A DNA stretch of 64,000 nucleotides from Zymoseptoria tritici IPO323 (Eukaryota; Ascomycota; Dothideomycetes; Mycosphaerellales; Mycosphaerellaceae): the NCBI RefSeq assembly GCF_000219625.1, contig NC_018207.1:310001-374000 (forward strand), in the 5' to 3' direction. The notes beneath the pieces are model-generated. The model saw nothing but the letters and a program-made list of their open reading frames with translations. It did no database searches and was not told where the DNA came from. Shown one piece after another: positions 55,404-64,000 of this stretch. The translations under genes and the position numbers were made by a program. Numbering within the stretch: the stretch's first letter is position 1; each line of letters opens with the position of its first letter.

Positions 55404-55916
55404 AGGGTCCTGCTGTTCTGGATGTTCTTACCACGGCCATCTTGTAGCCTTGCGCATTGGATCGAGCGTGGATGGCACGAGACCTCGGCGGCATGGCAAG
55501 CGTCGCTCTCCGTCACTCGAAGCGGTCTCAACGGTCCAGGCGACGCAACAGTTGCCGGGTATCTCATGTGGTCAGTAATGGGAGATCGCACATCCTCAGC
55601 GTTCGAGATTCTGGACGACGGTGAGTTGCGCATGCTGAAGAGGCCGCATGTGACCGCCTATCTGACGATGTCACTTGCACAGCGCTATGAGTGAGAGTAA
55701 GAGTGAGAACAATGTCTCGCGCATTACAATCATCTAGAGCAAGCTCATCGACCCCCCCCCCCCCCCCCCCCCCCCCCTCCGGGCTCAAGCTCTGGCTGTC
55801 ACATGCCAACCTTCACCTGCTAGCTCTACATCTTAGCCCCACCCTCGAACATTGATCTCCCATACCACTTCAACAACAACATCGAGCAACTCTGACAGCG
55901 CGATCGACCACACACG
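55404..55916. other. Intergenic promoter with poly-C tract
   Basis: Between the TRAPPC2L-like gene and the Cys-rich-tail gene. Contains a 26-base C homopolymer and, closer to the start codon, CCACTTCAACAACAACATC-type leader sequence. No other gene. Confidence 0.6.
55752..55777 (+). repeat. Poly-C homopolymer, 26 bases
   Basis: Uninterrupted run of 26 C's about 140 bp upstream of the start codon at 55917. On the opposite strand this is a G26 run that could form G-quadruplexes. Exact length may be affected by sequencing. Confidence 0.9.
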
Positions 55917-56234
55917 ATGTCCACACCAACGGGTTCTCAGACGGCGAAGGACCAGCCTCAGTACAAGCCAGCCGCCCCAATGCAGCAGACTCCACCAGCC
56001 GCCGTTGCAACCGAGACCCCCGTGAAGGCTCCTGACCGCGCACCACTTGGCCTCAGAGGTGGAATCGAATACGATCACCCGGGTACTGGTCTCATCCGTA
56101 AGTCGGGCTGTAAAATAGATGATCAATGGGCTCTTCACTGACATTGGACTTTAGACGACATCTGCGCTTGCTTCATCTGCTGCGAGTGCATGGACGACTG
56201 CTGCACGATCTTCGACGATACCTGTTGCTGCTGA
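55917..56234 (+). CDS. Small protein with Cys-rich C-terminal tail (CYSTM-like)
   Basis: Two exons (55917-56097, 56155-56234) encode 86 residues. The 57-nt intron has GTAAGT, CACTGAC and TTTAG. The N-terminal 60 residues are Pro/Gln/Ala/Thr-rich and disordered (KDQPQYKPAAPMQQTPP). A short GLRGGIEYDHPGTGLI element follows. The last 25 residues hold ten cysteines (HDICACFICCECMDDCCTIF, then CCC at the end). A Pro/Gln-rich start with a terminal Cys cluster resembles CYSTM-type stress or membrane peptides. Here the acidic residues among the cysteines suggest palmitoylated attachment or metal binding rather than a simple membrane helix. Function unknown. Confidence 0.75.
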
Positions 56235-56613
56235 ATGTGGCATACGGCAGATCTCGGCGTCATGATTACTCGGATGGAATCATGGCATCAAATCGCAGCA
56301 CGACTGAGCGTCAAACAAGTCGCAAACGAAATTGGGGAGGAAACTGCAACAATGAAGGATATGTCTGCTTCCATGCAAAGGCATCCGTTCATGCGCTTGA
56401 AACAGAGCGCGATAGCTTGCTTGATACTCGAGAGAGACGTTGCTGGAAGTGTAACAAGAAAATCAAAGGTGTATTAAGAGCCGAACAACCTCTTGTCGCC
56501 GTGATACCTCAATCGCATCCCACGTAAAATTTGGAGCCTGAGGCAGAACTTCGGCGCGACTTCCATATGCATTCGAGCGAGCTTCGACTTCAACTTCTAC
56601 CCACCACATTGCG
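56235..56613. other. Intergenic region upstream of SWC4-like gene
   Basis: A plus-strand open stretch (56235-56477) encodes residues without resemblance to SWC4 or any family I know. No GT-AG junction was found that would add it to the downstream gene. Confidence 0.5.
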
Positions 56614-57708
56614 ATGGCGCCAGTCCAAGTGCACCATCGCCGAGCTGCCAAATGGGATCGCGTATCATCACGCACACCACGAGGAGCGCTACTCTCGAGG
56701 TGGGTGCGTCGCGGAGCCACTGCAACCGAAAGACCCTCCCGAGAGCCTGTGACGGCGCCGACCTACGATGACGAGACCTACGAGAAACACCTGACAGATC
56801 CTGACTGGACAAAAGAAGAGACGGATGAGCTTGTGGAACTATATCGAAGCTGCAATGGCAAATGGGTGGTCATCGCAGACCACTACCCTGGCGACCGCAC
56901 GATGGAAGCTCTCAAAGCACGCTTCTACACCATTTCCGCGAACCTGCTCCAGCTCACCACGCCGATCACCTCGATGACCACTACCGACTACAGTCTGTAC
57001 GAAACTCTCACAACATTCAATCCCGAGCAGGAAACTTCGCGCAAAAAGCTTGCGGAAGGTCACCTATACCGCCGTGCGAACGAAGTCGATGAAGAGACAG
57101 TCCTCTTGGGTGAACTACAACGGATCATGCTCAATCAGGCGTCCCTTGACTCGGCACGCGAAGAGCTTCGCCGCCGACTCGACTACCCGCACACCACCAC
57201 GAGTGGCTACCAATACACCACATCCCAAGCTCTCACACAATTATGGCAACAACTCCTCGCACAGGATCGCCTCAAGAAGAACCCTCGCCTGCGACCTACA
57301 GGGAATTCAACATACGACGGACAATCCATGGCCACACCGACCAACGCGGCTCGACCACGCGAGTCGACCGCACCATCCTCAGCTCAACCCACAGAAGTGT
57401 CCGCTGCAGCTGAGGACCCACGGTTCGGCGTTTCCGTGCACTCTGAGCGCATTCCACCTGGCGTGTCCTTTGGTGGCGATCGCTTGACGAAGCCGCGGAT
57501 AGCGAAGTCTACGATTCAGACGGACAAGATTGCGGCGATATTGGCTCATATCGGGGTCAGTGATGTGATACCACTTTCGACCGCACCTGTGGTGAAGCAG
57601 TTTGACGAGATCATGAGCAAGGTACACTTATTGCTGGAGCTGAGAAAGACCGGCGAGAGGGAGGAGCAGGAATTGAGGACACGACAGGCACAGGTGAAAT
57701 CGGAATGA
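56614..57708 (+). CDS. SWC4/DMAP1 homologue, short N-terminus
   Basis: Nuclear subunit shared by the SWR1 (H2A.Z exchange) and NuA4 acetyltransferase complexes. Single exon, 364 residues. The SANT/Myb-like domain (about 55-110) reads YEKHLTDPDWTKEETDELV, then LYRSCNGKWVVIADHYPG and LKARFYTIS. Next comes the conserved helix KLAEGHLYRRANEVDEETVLL (about 150-170). The C-terminal region AILAHIGVSDVIPLSTAPVV, then FDEIMSKVHLLLELRK, is typical of the family. Most SWC4 proteins have roughly 100 more residues before the AKW segment (here AAKWDRV at about residues 11-17). I find no upstream exon supplying them. The family's usual WxPFxNxAR motif is also degraded (KWDRVSSRTPRG). It is either a shortened functional protein or a diverged paralogue. 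Confidence 0.8.
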   Translation: MAPVQVHHRRAAKWDRVSSRTPRGALLSRWVRRGATATERPSREPVTAPTYDDETYEKHLTDPDWTKEETDELVELYRSCNGKWVVIADHYPGDRTMEALKARFYTISANLLQLTTPITSMTTTDYSLYETLTTFNPEQETSRKKLAEGHLYRRANEVDEETVLLGELQRIMLNQASLDSAREELRRRLDYPHTTTSGYQYTTSQALTQLWQQLLAQDRLKKNPRLRPTGNSTYDGQSMATPTNAARPRESTAPSSAQPTEVSAAAEDPRFGVSVHSERIPPGVSFGGDRLTKPRIAKSTIQTDKIAAILAHIGVSDVIPLSTAPVVKQFDEIMSKVHLLLELRKTGEREEQELRTRQAQVKSE

Positions 57709-58692
57709 TACTTATGATTGCAAGGGATGAAGATGTTATGATGAAGCACAGCGCGCTTCTCTATCGGCGGAAGACGGTTCGCTGTTCGCACCTTCGAGAA
57801 GCCGAGCAAAGGATATGGTCTCGCGGACCAGGCGGGCTACGCTATCCAGGCGTGGACGAGCGTCGTTGCAGATGGGACATTACTCCATCATGAGGATGTT
57901 CGACACAACTCTGAACAGCCGCGATGGCTTGGGAGCGGTATAGGGCATGCCGACGCTGCTCTTTTTACACCAAGCAGCATGGCGTGGAGCTTCGAAGACG
58001 ATTTGAAACGCTGCAGGGGCTGCGACAAGCTTGACTATGCTGACCGGGCCAATCGCTCGTCACGATCGCATGGCATGGCATGGAGCACGTAGTGGGAGAC
58101 ATGGAGAAGCCAGAGCAAGGATGCTGGACGCTCGTGAGTCTGGCTCGTGGATCGTGCGTGGGGATGCTTGATGCTCCGTGTGCCGCTCCCATGGCAGATG
58201 CTCTGGACGGGATGGGAGACGCGGGATGTATAGATATGGCACTTGGCCAGAATCAGGAGAAATGACATGTGGTTGAGACAGGCGCGAAATTCGTTATGTC
58301 AAACCTACTCCGATAGACCGCGGCTATGACAGCCCGCTGACGATGTTTCTTCGTTTTGTCACAATCTTATTAGCACCATCATCCGTGGCGTATTCTGTCG
58401 GCTCGGGTGAGAGGTCCTTATCTTGACACGCCGATCCCTGATTCCACTACTGCCGAACCAAGCCGGCCGACACACGCCAGCACATGGATACGGGTACTGA
58501 GATCGAGGAGGAAGGCCAAAATGCGGCCGTATATCTTCGCTGCGACAGAAGCGAGACGCTGCTCACATACACACCTTCCAGACGATTGAAGCACGGCCAA
58601 GAGTGGAGTCGCAAGACATCGACGGATCGCGACGCAACCGAACAGTTCTCTCCTTGACTGCACGCCGAGACAGACACTCGACCACCAACAAG
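57709..58692. other. Intergenic region
   Basis: Between the SWC4-like and kinase genes. No gene seen on either strand. Confidence 0.55.
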
Positions 58693-59511
58693 ATGGAAGA
58701 GCAAGTAGAACGATTGGTGAATAAGACATGGGATACATTTCAAAGCCTACCCGCGAGCAAGAGATGGCTCATCGCAGTGAGCGGTATACCCGGCTCAGGT
58801 AGGCATATCAACACTTTGCGACATCACATCACGTCCAGTCGCTAACAAGGTCCAGGCAAGACAACCCTCGCCGCCCAAGTTGCCGACAGTCTCAACGACC
58901 GCTGGCGTAAAGGCAGTCCCGCCCGCGAAGGCTCCAACGCCGCCATCGCGACCTTCCTTCCCATGGACGGCTACCACCTCACCCGCGCCCAGCTCTCCGC
59001 CCTCCCCGACCCAGACACAGCCCACGCACGCCGGGGCGCAGCGTTCACATTCGACGCACCCGCATTCCTCGCATTGGTGAAGAAGCTTCGCGCTCCGATA
59101 TGTCCTGAGACCGGCACAATCTACGCGCCGAGCTTCGATCACGCGAAGAAGGACCCTGTGGAGGATGATATACCGATCAGGAAAGAGGCGAGGTTAATCG
59201 TGATGGAGGGCAATTATCTAAGCCTTGGGACGGGCGCGGAGGAGTGGAAAGAGGCGGCTGGGTTGATGGATGAGCTGTGGTATGTGGATGTGGACGCGAG
59301 TGTGGCTAGGGAGAGGTTGATTGCTCGGCATATTAAGAGTGGGCTTGCGGAGGATAGGGAGCAGGCGGCGAAGAGAGCAGACGAGAATGACCTCGTCAAT
59401 GGGAGGGAGATTGTGGAGGGTAGGGTGGAGGTCCATGAGGTTATTGTCAGCCAGGACGATCGGGATTGGAGGCCGGAGGAGCAGGGTGTGGTTGCGGAGG
59501 AGACTGGTTGA
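58693..59511 (+). CDS. P-loop kinase of the uridine kinase/phosphoribulokinase family (YFH7-like)
   Basis: ATP-dependent small-molecule kinase of unknown substrate, related to yeast Yfh7. Exons 58693-58798 and 58856-59511 give 253 residues. The 57-nt intron (GTAGGC...GCTAAC...CAG) splits the Walker A motif, giving VSGIPGSGKTTLA after splicing (about 30-42). Other family features: FLPMDGYHLTRAQL (substrate loop with Asp-Gly-Tyr-His), RRGAAFTFDAPAFLALV, IYAPSFDHAKKDPVEDDI, and the Walker-B-like strand RLIVMEGNYLSL. A lid-type RHIKSGLAEDREQA carries arginines. All key residues are present, so it is likely active in the cytosol. Confidence 0.9.
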
Positions 59512-60121
59512 TGAGGCTCGCAAGGACTTATAGCGACCTTTGCTCTCAGCAACTTCGACCTTACACAAATGATCGACTTCCGGCCGGTACCTCTTTGGCC
59601 CTGCTCAATCTGCGCTGCATGTGTCACTGCGATGGCTCGGGAGGGTGCAGTCCACGCTAGGGGAGACATACTTCGAGGAGGGTGTACGTGTCTGCTTCGT
59701 TCTTCGGCTTAGACTGTACAACCTAAGCCATCCGGGTCCAAGTTGGGTGGTGCAGGTTGAGCTGAATCACAGCAATAGGACACCGAATCACGAGTTGTCC
59801 AGCCAGCTACAGCTTACCCGATGAATAGGAGCAGGCGCGGTGCGGCAATGACAAGTTGTCACAATCTTCCAGGCCCACGGCTTGATTCAAGGCGAGTAAA
59901 TCTGTACAGTTGAAGTGACCAACACCTGCTTGAGACGACGAGTTCTCAGATTCCGCATCACAAACGCAAAAGTGGAGCTTCTGCGGAAACCTGCATCATG
60001 CCATCAATTGCGGTTAGCGGACACGCCTCGTAAGGTCAGCCGCCCGTTTGCTTCGTTCGTTCTCACACTCAATCTTCATCCTTTCCTTCACCACGCTCGA
60101 AAGCGGTGAAACCACGACAAC
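59512..60121. other. Intergenic region
   Basis: 3' flank of the kinase gene and 5' leader of the F-box-like gene. No gene seen. Confidence 0.55.
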
Positions 60122-61346
60122 ATGCCGCTGAAGGCCCACATTCCCGATGAACTTCTGAGTCACATCTTCAGCTTCCTGCAGCCACCACGTCCAGAAGTTC
60201 TCGGCCGCGCTCGATATGAGCACATCGAGTGGGCGCTGCCAGACGATTTGCCGGCGGTCGATCGATGCTCAGCCACCAGCGAGAAACAATACCTTCCACA
60301 ACTCAAGACGGACGATGCGCAGCACAAGCTCGGTCTCTCCACGCTGAATAGCTGCATGCGTGCCTGTGTGCGCTTTGAGAACATCGCGGCCGCTCTTGTA
60401 CGAAAGCTATCCTGGCCAGCCGATTGCTGAACTGCAAGCTTTCAATCGCACACTGTTCCGTCGGCCTGATCTGACTCGTATGGTGAAGTTCATCACCATC
60501 AGTTGTGATCTGGACCCGGACTTCTGCAACTCTCTGAAGACCTGCAAAGCGCTCAGGACCCTCGAGATCATTTGGCCAGGCATGTCCGTCGATTACATGC
60601 AGAACATCTATCCCTTGAGCACGATCATCGACTACAAATTTATTGGAGACATGATCTGTCAGAGCTTTCCACTGCTGGAGAAGCTCGTGCTCGACCCTCG
60701 TGAGGCTTACTTTGGAGAAACCTGCAGGCAGCTACGCAGCCTGGATCTGTCGTCAATGGCACGGTTGCAAGAGCTGGCGGTCGAAGCATGCGCGTTGTGG
60801 GGTGAGCATGCCATCGATTCCCGTCTACCACAGGATATCGAAGCTCCGTTACCTGGCCTGCAAGATGTCCTACCGCCTTCGATCCGCAAACTCTCCGTGT
60901 TGGTTCATCGCCGTTGCGATCGTCCGCGCTCAGAGGTCGAGGAAGTCGAAGAAATCAAGCTTCAGAGGAACCAAATGCTCATCCTGAATGGTGCTCTGAG
61001 ATACCTCGTCGATGCTCCGTTTAGCCTCCGTTCCGTACATCTGGACATGCCATCGCAAGAAGTTCACGAGGGTTTCGACAGGCTTGATGAGTTCTTCGAC
61101 GAGCTCGGCTTCACTCGCAGTGTGGTCAACGCAGACCCGGAAGTGCAGAGGGCCAGTCCGGTGGTGGGAACTTCTACGCCGAAGGATCAACGGGTCAAGC
61201 TGAGAGACACCTTTAGCATGTGGCTGCCTGGCACGGATCGCTGGCCTACTGTGGTCATCAAGCGCTTGGAAGATGCGAAGACTGAGGCTGATCTGGCACG
61301 CTGGAGAGCTGTACTGGATGAGAAGGTCGAGGAGGCCCGGCGATGA
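60122..61346 (+). pseudogene. F-box-like protein gene with a +1 frameshift
   Basis: N-terminal F-box-like motif (HIPDELLSHIFSFLQPP, residues 6-22), the usual Skp1-binding element of SCF ubiquitin ligases. A fungal LRR-like region follows (DLTRMVKFITISCDL, LKTCKALRTLEIIWPGM, CRQLRSLDLSSMARLQELAV). The first frame ends at a stop at 60428-60430. The second frame, open to 61346, takes over near 60400. The protein makes sense as ...FENIAA then LLYESYPGQPIAELQAF, which needs removal of one base in the GCGGCCGC stretch. No intron fits there. The full length would then be 407 residues. This is either a real disruption or a sequencing indel. Confidence 0.65.
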
Positions 61347-61818
61347 GATCGTTGAAGAGTTGGTGTACCGATGTGAGCCTCACATACTCCGTCTCTGATA
61401 CGAATCGTGGTCCCGTAGGTTTCACAGCGCAGATACTTGTAACCCCAGTTTTGCGATGAGTGAAGATGGAATTCGCTTAGACACGTGCGAACGATTCTCG
61501 TCCCTGACCATACATACGGAACAACAATCTTCCATTTCCATGGCTCACGTGTTGTCAAGGGAGATGAGTGAGATGAATGATCATGCGCCACAGTCGATGA
61601 TCACATCGCTTTCAGCCATTCAGCGCCTGGAACTTGATTGAGGCGGTGAAGCTAACCCACTTCAAGCAAGCTCCATAATGACGTAACAAACAGGCGCGGC
61701 GGAGCTCATCATCGTGCTCTCCCTTCTTCCATCAACAACCTCTTCTTTCTCTTCACCACCAACAACAACCTCACTTTCATCAACCAAACCACCAAAACCA
61801 ACTCACAAACAACACAAC
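61347..61818. other. Intergenic region
   Basis: No gene seen. The last 100 bases before 61819 are CT- and CA-rich, like a transcription leader (CTTCACCACCAACAACAACC). Confidence 0.6.
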
Positions 61819-62453
61819 ATGTCTCTCTCATGTACGTTGACCTCCTCATCGTTCTCCACGCCTCACAACGCCCATTGTTGTGATGGCGGGGCTCCCTGTC
61901 CACACCGATCACACCATTGAAGAAGTTCATCACTGACAACAATACCTCCAACGCAGACCTTCCCCCAGTCAAGCCATCGGCCATCGCCCTCGGCACCGTC
62001 TTCAACCACGCCGCCTCGCTCGCCATCCTTGGCCCTCTCTTCGGCGACACCTACCGCCGCGCTCAGTCCGCCAACTCTGCTGAGGAGTTTGTCAAGTCCA
62101 AGGAGGCTGCCTCCGCCGCCGCTGCTTGGGGCACTTCCCTCGTCGGCTCTTCCATCCAGGCCTACGGTGTCGGTGCTCTGATCAACGCTACCGGCACTCT
62201 CTCCTACAAGGGTGCTGGATACCTCGGCGCTCTCATCTTCGCTGCCTCTTCTGCCCCAGCTGTGAGTTGATACCTATCGCATTCCGACCAGATCCATCAT
62301 ACTAACATCCCATCTCAGTTCGTCGCCCAGGTCTTCACCGAGAAGCGCCCTCTCGACACCGTCGCCGTCGGCGCCCTTGCCCGCGTGTTCGAGACCGTCG
62401 GTCTGTCCATGTTCCTCGTCTGGTGGGGCACCCGCACCAACCCGCTCAACTAG
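61819..62453 (+). CDS. DUF1761-like small membrane protein
   Basis: Three exons: 61819-61831 (13 nt only), 61957-62261 and 62319-62453, giving 150 residues. Intron 1 is 125 nt (GTACGT...CACTGAC...GCAG). Intron 2 is 57 nt (GTGAGT...ACTAAC...CTCAG). The protein has about four hydrophobic segments (IALGTVFNHAASLAILGPLF, AYGVGALINATGTL, AGYLGALIFAASSAPAFVAQ, VGLSMFLVWWGT), with a short Lys/Glu loop between. The LGPLFGDTYRRAQ turn resembles the GPLFGKAWM motif of DUF1761 proteins. High codon bias (C-ending codons throughout) suggests strong expression. Confidence 0.72.
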
Positions 62454-62840
62454 AGGGTTGTTTTCAGACGCAATGGAGGCATGAACGCATTTCGGGAAGA
62501 CGGGAGGAAATGATGGGGAGGTGAAATCGGACACGCACCTCGGAACAGCCTAGCCACAGCACGCATCTCCTCTCTGTTCCTTGCCGCTTCGTCTTCATCC
62601 ACGACTTGGAGTAGAACTAGCGACTATCAGCAGCAGCGTAGGAGTTCTTATTGTAAAAAATGGCAATGAAGCAAATGTTCTAATAGCACTCTCGTCATTG
62701 ATTTCTGTCCATTTCTCTGTCTGTATTCTGCCGAGGCGTGGTTTCTTCCGTGTGATCCGTGCGTCTGACTGACTTTCTTCCGGGTCACATTCGTGGATTA
62801 AATAACCTCGACGCTCGATCAACGAATCATCTGCGAAGTC
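62454..62840. other. Intergenic region
   Basis: 3' flank of the DUF1761-like gene and promoter of the next gene. No gene seen. Confidence 0.6.
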
Positions 62841-63311
62841 ATGGCGGAAGTAGAAACAAACGACCTCTTCGCCATCGACGTCGACCCAGATAATTACGCC
62901 GAGACCGCAGCTCACGATAATACAGCCACAGAATCTCGGACATTTCAAAGCGAAGAAACATTCCAAGCACAGAAGGCTTCTTACTCTGCAAAGATCGATA
63001 CAGGAGATCATTACTCTGAGCTCATGAAGACCGTGCCCGCGTTGGCACCGTCGAATGGCGAGCTGAGCAGAGGTGCTGAAAGTGCGAGTGTTGAAGAGCA
63101 AAACCTGAAAGAAGAAAAATTCAAGCTCGGCAAGAGGGACGTCATGTTACTTGGCTACGCTGTGGGAGAGATGTATTATGATGGAAAATATGCAGAGGTG
63201 GCCGAGCTGTGCGGTCGAGTGGAGGGGAGGTGTCTGGTGGACAAGAAGATGGCGGAGAGTTTGAGGAGGTGGAGCGAGAGGTGTGAGGTGAGGATGAGGG
63301 AGGGTGCGTGA
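62841..63311 (+). CDS. Conserved-looking hypothetical protein, TPR-like C-terminus (156 aa)
   Basis: Single-exon frame starting MAEVETNDLFAIDVDPDNYA. The N-terminal half is acidic and disordered. The C-terminal half looks helical, with a TPR-like pair of helices: KRDVMLLGYAVGEMYYDGKY, then AEVAELCGRV and VDKKMAESLRRWSERCEVRM. Such a helix-turn-helix with Gly-Tyr/Tyr-Asp-Gly-Lys-Tyr spacing is common in tetratricopeptide proteins. No further assignment is possible. Confidence 0.65.
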   Translation: MAEVETNDLFAIDVDPDNYAETAAHDNTATESRTFQSEETFQAQKASYSAKIDTGDHYSELMKTVPALAPSNGELSRGAESASVEEQNLKEEKFKLGKRDVMLLGYAVGEMYYDGKYAEVAELCGRVEGRCLVDKKMAESLRRWSERCEVRMREGA

Positions 63312-63649
63312 AGTTAATCGGGACATTTTCATTGTTCAAGACTTACTTTGGGACCTATGGGCCGGAGATGGTTCCAGAGACATTGACGAGACTACGACTC
63401 GAGCGCAGGAGGTGTTCGCTCTATCCCGCTGTGTGGTTTTGCTGTTGATATTGGGACGGCACAGGAGCAGAACTGAGAGAGAAAGACGCATTGCCAGCAC
63501 TGGCAGCACCAGCCAACATCCTTCACCACTGCAATATCGTCGAGACAAACCGGTCCATGACGGACGTGCGTGCAGAAGCATTTACTCCGTCTGCCAGAGC
63601 TGCCGTGAATGCGTTCTCGATCATTCAGCAAACCTACTTCTTCTAGGCC
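63312..63649. other. Intergenic region
   Basis: 338 bases between two plus-strand genes. No gene seen. Confidence 0.55.
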
Positions 63650-64000
63650 ATGGCCTGCCAACGCCTCGACACTTCCGACACTATCTCCTCAGTCGTCAGC
63701 ACTATGCCATCCCTCAAGCTCACCAGCAACATCCTCTACGGCATCTTCATCTCCGAACGGTCATTCCTCATCGGCGTCCGCTGTCTCGTCAAACGAGAAC
63801 ACGTCCGCTTCCTCGTGCTTCGCATCGCCGGTCGGAAACTTCCCGCTGAGCTCGCAGACGAGATTGTCGACCATCTGTACGCATTGGAGAAAGCGGACAT
63901 TGTGGCGGAGTGGGATATAGGAAACTCGCCAGAAGAGAACTATCAGAAGTTTCACTATGGAGAAGCGCAGACCGAGGCGGAGAGGAGAGCGTTTGAGAAA
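63650..64000 (+). CDS. Hypothetical protein, 5' part (runs off window)
   Basis: Open from ATG 63650 (MACQRLDTSDTISSVV) to the window edge, 117 codons. The reading includes LKLTSNILYGIFISERSFL, RCLVKREHVRFLVLRIAGRK and LADEIVDHLYALEKADIVAE, then a charged stretch (EENYQKFHYGEAQTEAERRA). The LPAELADEIVDHL segment is reminiscent of an F-box/BTB-type helix, but I cannot assign a family. A Ser-rich frame on the same strand (from 63609) is a shadow. Confidence 0.55.
   Translation, partial: MACQRLDTSDTISSVVSTMPSLKLTSNILYGIFISERSFLIGVRCLVKREHVRFLVLRIAGRKLPAELADEIVDHLYALEKADIVAEWDIGNSPEENYQKFHYGEAQTEAERRAFEK

Noticed and set aside
1..64000. Transposons, RIP-mutated DNA and CRISPR-like arrays
   Set aside because: No transposase, reverse transcriptase or long terminal repeats recognised, no AT-rich isochore, and tandem repeats found are simple micro/minisatellites.

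Overview
This is nuclear DNA of a filamentous ascomycete (Pezizomycotina). The genes carry many short introns of about 47-126 nt, mostly with GTRAGT-type donors and CTGAC or CTAAC branch points 10-20 nt before the acceptor. Fungus-specific families such as fungalysin, PIR cell-wall proteins, DHA1 and allantoate-permease-type MFS transporters, and a fungal RGS protein are also present. The number of secreted and cell-wall genes would fit a Dothideomycetes-like fungus, but that placement is an inference. About 28 protein-coding loci can be supported. No convincing tRNA, rRNA, CRISPR array or intact transposon was seen.

Left part (1-31 kb) is accessory-like and gene-poor: a peroxisomal enoyl-CoA hydratase/isomerase, a small GPI-anchored-type protein, a large secreted PAN-domain protein with broken frames, a DHA1-type MFS exporter, then about 6.7 kb (8997-15752) with no intact gene. 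After that come a PIR cell-wall protein whose repeat is a self-contained exon, a secreted GH43 gene broken by an 8-bp duplication, a tandem array of three related orphan genes that look mitochondrially targeted (18.9-21.8 kb), a fungalysin metalloprotease, and a region of decayed repeated orphan coding units (25.7-26.9 kb).

Middle (31-50 kb): an RGS-domain regulator of G-protein signalling, a 61-residue secreted cysteine-rich protein assembled from three exons, a Ser/Pro-rich orphan, a dynamin-like (Mx-type) GTPase, a mitochondrial orphan, asparagine synthetase (whose first intron lies directly after the ATG, before the catalytic Cys2), and a CRAL-TRIO/RhoGAP protein.

Right part (50-64 kb) is a dense housekeeping segment: an allantoate-permease-family MFS transporter, the complex I PSST subunit (NDUFS7) divergent from a TRAPPC2L-like trafficking subunit, a small protein with a Cys-rich tail behind a 26-base C tract, a short divergent SWC4/DMAP1, a YFH7-like P-loop kinase, an F-box-like protein with one extra base, a DUF1761-like membrane protein and two conserved hypotheticals, the last cut by the window edge.

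The main pattern is that frame-breaking indels occur in the secreted, cell-wall and F-box genes (PAN, PIR, GH43, F-box), while the long conserved genes read cleanly. The most novel-looking items are the triplicated orphan array, the small cysteine-rich secreted protein, and the exon-unit PIR gene.
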